This document shows positions 59,535 through 64,000 of a stretch of 64,000 bases of DNA, piece by piece. Origin of the DNA: Tildeniella torsiva UHER 1998/13D (GTDB lineage: Bacteria; Cyanobacteriota; Cyanobacteriia; Phormidesmidales; Phormidesmidaceae); assembly GCA_019358835.1 (NCBI GenBank), contig JAHHIH010000012.1, forward strand, positions 117,154-181,153, read 5' to 3'. Each line of letters opens with the position of its first letter. The stretch's first letter is position 1. A program made the translations under genes and the position numbers. A model generated the notes under the pieces. It was not told where the DNA came from and searched no databases. It saw only the letters and a list, made by a program, of their open reading frames with translations.

Positions 59535-60572
59535 ATGAATCCGATCAAGGTTCTGGTTTTGACTGCGAATCCTAACAATACGGGCTCAGAGCTACTGGGC
59601 TTGGATGCGGAAGTGCGGCGGATTGAGGAGGCATTTCGACGATCGCACCACCGCGATCGCTTCCAAATCGTCACCAAGCTTGCTGCTAGACCCGCAGACT
59701 TGCGGCAGGCATTGCTTGAGTACCGCCCCCAAATCATCCACTTCTCGGGCCATGGCACCGAAACCCAGGGCCTGGTGCTAGAAAACGACCAGGGCAAGGT
59801 CCAGCTGGTCAGCACTGAAGCTCTCGGACGCCTGTTTGGGGCCTTTGATAACAGCCCGATTGAATGTGTTTTGCTCAATGCCTGCTACTCAGAAGTGCAG
59901 GCCAATGCCATTCACCAGTATGTTGACTGCGTGATTGGCATGAACCGGCCCATCGGCGATCAGGCGGCAATCCAGTTTTCCCAGGGGTTTTACGATGCGC
60001 TGGGGGCCGGTAGCACCTACGCAGAGGCGTTTAATATGGGGTGCAGCGCAATTCATTTAGAAGGCGGTGCAGAGTATTTGACGCCTAAGCTGATCGGTGG
60101 CAAGGGGGGGAGGGCGATATCGCCCGTGGGCCAAGGTTTACAAGCGCCTGAGCCAACTGCTACGGACGGGGGCACGGTGCGACCGGCCCAGTCTCAATCG
60201 ATTGGCAACGTCACCATTAGCGGCAGCAACAACCCCTTCAATGCCATTCAAGCGGGGGGGAATGTCAACTTAAGTCAAACGAGTACCCAGACCAGTGGTA
60301 GTAATCCTGATTTGGAGGCGGCACTTACTCTCTTAGCTAAGCTCCAGCAAGAGGTTGCGGCCACAGACGCGCTCACGTCTTTCGCTAAGAAAGACACAGG
60401 GTCAAAAATCGTGATGCTTCAGGAGGAGCTGCAAAAGCCAGAACCCGATAAGGGCTTTGTGAAGGAGGTTGTGGACGCGTTGAAGCAAGGATTGGATGGG
60501 GTCATAACGCTGGCAGAGCCTGTAACGCAGGTGGCAGGTCTGGTCGCGAAAGCTCTGATGTTCACACTATGA
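59535..60572 (+). CDS. CHAT-domain caspase-like protease with adaptor motif
   Basis: 345 residues from ATG 59535 (MNPIKVLVLTANPNNT). CHAT fold: IIHFSGHGTE with His73 and VLLNACYS with Cys117 form the caspase-type dyad, and VIGMNRPIGDQAAIQFSQGF follows. After a Pro/Thr linker comes the motif QSIGNVTISGSNNPFNAIQ (221-239), which reappears at the N-terminus of the STAND protein encoded next. The last 90 residues are helical (EAALTLLAKLQQEVAATDAL; GLDGVITLAEPVTQVAGLVA). Stop and next start overlap in ATGA. A protease effector that is activated when the STAND sensor oligomerises is the simplest reading (inference). Confidence 0.85.
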   Translation: MNPIKVLVLTANPNNTGSELLGLDAEVRRIEEAFRRSHHRDRFQIVTKLAARPADLRQALLEYRPQIIHFSGHGTETQGLVLENDQGKVQLVSTEALGRLFGAFDNSPIECVLLNACYSEVQANAIHQYVDCVIGMNRPIGDQAAIQFSQGFYDALGAGSTYAEAFNMGCSAIHLEGGAEYLTPKLIGGKGGRAISPVGQGLQAPEPTATDGGTVRPAQSQSIGNVTISGSNNPFNAIQAGGNVNLSQTSTQTSGSNPDLEAALTLLAKLQQEVAATDALTSFAKKDTGSKIVMLQEELQKPEPDKGFVKEVVDALKQGLDGVITLAEPVTQVAGLVAKALMFTL

Positions 60573-63021
60573 ACCCTAATCAAGATCAGGGTGCATCCGA
60601 AGAACAGCTAGCCAGCCAACAGCAATCGCTGGGAGATGTGCAGGTACAGGGAGATGACAACATCTTCAACGTGATTCAGGGGCAGGTTATTACTCTGACC
60701 CAAACCAAGATCATTCAGATCTCGGTGGATGAGATTAAGACCCGTGAGCTGAATACGACCTCACCCTACAAGGGATTGAAAAAATTTGAGCCCACCGATG
60801 CCGATCGCTTTTTTGGCCGAGATCAGTTTCTGGGCGGGTTGGTGAATGAACTGGAGCAGACCAACTTTATTTTGCTGCTGGGGGCATCGGGTAGCGGCAA
60901 GTCTTCGGTGGTGCGGGCGGGGTTGATTCCCTGGCTGCAGCAAAAGTGGGGCAAGAGTTTTGTCGATTTGCTGCTGACGCCCGATCAAGACCCCTTTGAA
61001 GCACTGTATGGCAGTTTGCTTAGCCGGGGGTATAGCCAGTCGCAGGCGCAGATGGTGCGGGCGAGCAACACCGAGACCTTGAGCGATGCGGTGACAACCT
61101 TAAAATCGCCGGAGCAGTTCTGGCTGATCTTTATTGACCAGTTTGAGGAACTGTTTACGGTAAGCGAGGCCGAAAAGCGCGATCGCTTCATTACCGGCCT
61201 GGTGAAGCTGAGTAAGGACTGGGCCAAAGACCCGCTGCTAAAGATTGTGGCCACCATGCGGGCAGATTTTTTGGAGCAATTGGACCCAGCTCCGGCCAAT
61301 CGGCTAGCTCGCATCACTGAAAAGCATCGGCCTTTGATTACGCAGATGCAGCCGGATGAGCTGAGGCTGGCGATCGAGCAACCTGCGGCCCACCATGGGG
61401 TGGTGTTTGAAACGGGTTTGGTGGAAGAAATTATTAAAGAGGTGGAAGGACAGGCGGGCTGTCTGCCGCTGTTGCAATACACCCTGGATCTGCTGTGGGA
61501 AACGGAGGTGCAGGATGGCGGCATTCATGACCGCACGCTGAATATTACTCTTATCGTCGTCTGGGTGGGGTGCGGGGGGCACTACAGCAGCGGGTAGACC
61601 AGATTTATGAGGAGTTATCGCTATCGGAGCAACTAGCGGCACAGCGGATTTTTCTCAAGCTGGTGGAAATTGGTGGCGATGAAGCCTCGGGAACGGCCTG
61701 GAAGCCGGTGCGACGACGGGCAGCGCGCTCGGAGTTTGTGGGGGAGGATGAGCAGCGGGTGCTGACCGAGCTGATTGATGCCAATTTGCTGGTGAGCGAT
61801 GCGCCGGTTGTGCAACCCGAGCCGGTTCAGTCTGCTATCGCTGGAGCGACGGTGGAGATTGCCCACGAGATTTTGCTCACCTCGTGGACAACGCTGCATG
61901 GGTGGATTGGGCAAAATCGGCAGTCGATTGCTTTGCGGAATCGGCTGAATGATGACGTAGCGCTTTGGCAGGCGAAGAAGGCGGAGGGTGACCTGTGGAG
62001 TGGGTCTAAGCTGGGCCAGGTGGTGGAATTGCGGAGTGACCCGGCGTTTAAGCAGGTGTTGGGTGGGTTTAGTGATACTGCTAACCAATTTATTGATGCC
62101 AGTGTGGGGTGGCGCGATCGGCAGCGACGGCGGGTGGTGCTGGGGTTGTCGGGCTTTTCTGTTGCGGCTTTGGCGTTATCGGGTTTTTCTCTCTACCAAC
62201 TGCAACGGGTGCAGCGGCAGCGGGTAGACCAGTTGGCCTTAACCGCTCAAGCGCTACTGGCAACTCAGCCTGTGGAGGCAGAGGTAAATGCCATTGCAGC
62301 CATGGGGTTAAGCCAGTCTGTGTTTGTCCAGTTTCCGAATCACCCTCAATCTGTAGCAGCTGAAGGTAGCGTACTAGATACCATTCGACGTTCTTCAGAA
62401 CGCAATCGCTTATTTCATGAGGATTCGGTCACTTCTGTGGCCTTTAGTCCTAATGGCCAGACCATTGTCAGTGGCAGTTGGGACAAGAGCGTGCGATTGT
62501 GGGATGTGCAAAGCGGAGCACCCATCGGCAACCCCTTGATGGGCCATGAGGATTTAGTTTGGTCTGCGGCCTTTAGTCCTGATGGCCAGACCATTGTCAG
62601 TGGCAGTTATGACAAGAGTGCGCGATTGTGGGATGCCTCTCCTGAAAGTTGGCTTCGGACTGCTTGTCAGCAGTTGCAGTATCACTCTATTTTCACCAAC
62701 CCCACCAGCGACGTTGCCAAGCTAGCAAAGCAGACCTGTGAAAAGCTTGATTACAGGGCTTCCAACTCAAACCAGCACCCAAAAACATCCTCTACTGCTG
62801 TCCCTTTTAACGAAGCCGTCGACCAGGCTACCCAGGCAGCCAACCTCACCCAAAGCGCCAAAACCCCAGAGCAGTGGGGCACCGTTGCCAACCACTGGCA
62901 GCAAGCTATCACCCTCCTACAATCTATTCCCCCCACCGACCCCAACCACACCACCGCCCAACAAAAAATCGGCGAATATCAAAAAAACCTGCAATACGCC
63001 CAGCAACAGTCAACCAAGTAA
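60569..63021 (+). pseudogene. nSTAND1-type ATPase with TM helix and two WD40 repeats, frameshifted
   Basis: Residues 18-50 hold the adaptor motif (QSLGDVQVQGDDNIFNVIQ). STAND module: SPYKGLKKFEPTDADRFFGR, Walker A GASGSGKS (105-112), Walker B FWLIFIDQFEELF. The frame breaks after RTLNIT near 61548-61552 by loss of one base; the next frame resumes YRRLGGVRGALQQRVDQIYE, as expected of the family. Then a winged-helix part, a membrane helix (VVLGLSGFSVAALALSGFSL) and only two WD40 repeats (62440-62506, 62569-62635), nearly identical in DNA, where relatives have seven or more. A Gln/Thr-rich tail ends the protein. Total length 2453 bases (817 codons plus 2) fits a single deletion. Sensor end probably collapsed by recombination. 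Confidence 0.8.
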
Positions 63022-63198
63022 ATAGCCTTGCCTCAAGCAGCGATCATGAAAGCCTGTAGCCATGCCCAAAACCACCTTACCCATAGCCCCAAATCATCAT
63101 GCTCCACCCAATCCGGTGGAATGTTCTTGTTGAGAAGCACTACAGCTGCCTATCCGTAGCCCCTTTACTAAATAAATTTCATGAGTCTTGGTTCAAGT
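63022..63198. other. convergent intergenic region
   Basis: Between the STAND and drmC genes. A plus-strand open frame (63099-63302) overlaps the end of drmC and lacks coding character. No clear terminator. Confidence 0.3.
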
Positions 63199-63897
63199 TC
63201 AAACAAGCCGAAGTAGCCTACTCTCAATCAGGGTATGAAATTGGCAAAGGATTTCATCTGCTAGCACTCGATTGTAAATCAGGGCACCCATCTCCAGATT
63301 AAGTATTAGGGCATAGTGGGTCAGGTTGGCACTTGAGATGAAAACCCATTCTCTGTCAGCAACAGCACATTTTGCATGAAGTGATCCGTGTTTGCCTTCG
63401 CTATCTTTTGGGCGTTGCTCGATAGGCCACACTAAAACCTGTGCGCGACTTAATATGTTTGATCCAAAAGTCTTCGCTAGTCCAAAGGAAATCTTACCTT
63501 CGCTATCGCCTGGAGTCTCAGCAACGATTTGAAGCGATACGCCACGATTTAAGGCTTTGACCAAGGCATCGGCAATCTCTGGCACTTTATAGACCGCAAA
63601 GCTGACAATTAACAGATGTTCTTTGGCCGAGCGAATCAATTGCAGCAAAGCCTGGTCTGTACGCCTCAATGGCGTTTCTTGAGGATTGGGACCTGTCCAC
63701 ACCAGTTCCAGAGATAATTCTCGGCGTGATTCTATTTCGCAATGGGCTGCGGCAGAAAGAGCTGCAGCTAAGGCGAAGGAGTCTGAAGATTGGTAGTTTG
63801 CTTGCCATAGAGCAAGGAGGTCGATGACTCCCTGCCGCCAGTGAGTATTGGGTAGCTTCTGGCATAGCTGTTTGCTTAGAGTATCCCAAGCAAATAA
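63199..63897 (-). pseudogene. drmC: DISARM phospholipase D-like protein DrmC, N-terminus lost or frameshifted
   Basis: LELVWTGPNPQETPLRRTDQ, LLIVSFAVYKVPEIADALVK, GDSEGKISFGL, VWPIEQRPKDSEGKHGSLHA and HAKCAVADREWVFISSANLT are diagnostic; HAKCAVAD is the single HxKx4D phospholipase D motif. The ATG at 63702 is internal: the frame stays open and coding-like up to 63897 (FAWDTLSKQLCQKLPNTHWR), where TAG closes it. Either an insertion sequence cut the 5' end (an outward ORF begins at 63942), or one T is missing at 63892-63894; with it, translation could begin at ATG 63905. DrmC is part of the DISARM antiphage system; drmA, drmB and a methyltransferase are not in this window. Confidence 0.82.
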
Positions 63898-63941
63898 CTA
63901 TCCATTAGATTAGGAGAGAGCTGTGTTGTTGTCGAGCTTCG

Positions 63942-64000
63942 ATGATGGATGTTGCCCCTCTAGCGTTAACCGATAGCCTCAAGGTGTTGTTGAAAGACAC
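63942..64000 (+). CDS. start of an ORF cut by the window end, possibly a transposase
   Basis: ATG ATG followed by 18 open codons (MMDVAPLALTDSLKVLLKDT) to the window edge, with TAGGAGAGAG some 20 bases upstream. The beginning is reminiscent of transposase-related proteins common in cyanobacteria, but 20 residues are too few to be sure. If right, an insertion sequence ends near 63900 and interrupts drmC. A competing minus-strand frame (63905-64000) would end in TAATG overlapping a drmC start. Confidence 0.3.
   Translation, partial: MMDVAPLALTDSLKVLLKD

Noticed and set aside
63099..63302. Plus-strand 67-codon frame
   Set aside because: Overlaps the conserved end of drmC on the other strand and has no features.
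63905..64000. Minus-strand frame ending in TAATG just before drmC, possible end of drmB
   Set aside because: Only 31 codons are visible and they do not resemble any DrmB end that I know; the plus-strand ORF at 63942 looks more protein-like. Left open in the drmC entry.

Overview
The window comes from a cyanobacterium. HIP1 octamers (GCGATCGC) are scattered throughout and are even used as the stem of one terminator. The gene content fits: a bifunctional arginine dihydrolase of the ArgZ/AgrE type, DUF502, nusB next to ftsY, many PAS/GAF hybrid kinases, Uma2, CHAT and WD40-STAND proteins. A filamentous non-heterocystous lineage of the Leptolyngbya/Nodosilinea kind is my guess from style only.

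Layout. 1-0.65 kb: 3' part of an AraC regulator. 0.7-16 kb: a signalling block. The minus strand carries a REC-wHTH-HPt-REC-GGDEF regulator, a CheY-like receiver, a small unknown protein and a HisKA-EAL protein. Divergently, the plus strand carries three histidine kinases in a row, the last with nine PAS domains. 16-25 kb: an EamA exporter, a Uma2 gene bracketed by two copies of a dispersed repeat, a NACHT-pentapeptide STAND ATPase, a methyltransferase, a metallophosphoesterase, and a Ser/Thr kinase overlapping cobU. 25-36.6 kb: housekeeping genes (mgtE, DUF502, nusB, ftsY, argZ), a secreted SH3/peptidoglycan-binding protein and a short NfeD-like protein. 37-42.7 kb: an NAD cluster (pncB, nadD, NrtR-type regulator, an orphan DNA methyltransferase, nadE) behind a promoter that overlaps a small palindrome. 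42.7-53.1 kb: a secreted cupin, an ABC-2 exporter pair, a 1240-residue vMAP-HTH/NB-ARC/WD40 protein, a TumE-like toxin-antitoxin pair, tex and a SixA-like phosphatase.

The last 11 kb (53.1-64 kb) differ. They are looser, partly AT-rich, and rich in mobile or conflict genes: an IS1-family element; a duplicated cassette in which a conserved leader and peptidoglycan-binding domain are joined to two unrelated wall hydrolases (CHAP and lambda-lysozyme-like); a holin-like protein and a tiny lipoprotein; a MITE; a SLATT 2TM protein; a CHAT protease translationally coupled to a STAND-TM-WD40 protein; and a truncated DISARM drmC. Three genes here carry single-base frameshifts and a fourth may. I saw none in the first 53 kb.

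Most interesting are (i) the CHAT/STAND pair, whose CHAT C-terminal half and STAND N-terminus share a short Asn/Gln/Gly-rich motif, as expected for an amyloid-type or effector-associated adaptor linking sensor to protease, and (ii) the duplicated leader-plus-hydrolase cassette, whose leader contains a conserved 29-codon small ORF. No tRNA, rRNA or CRISPR array was seen.
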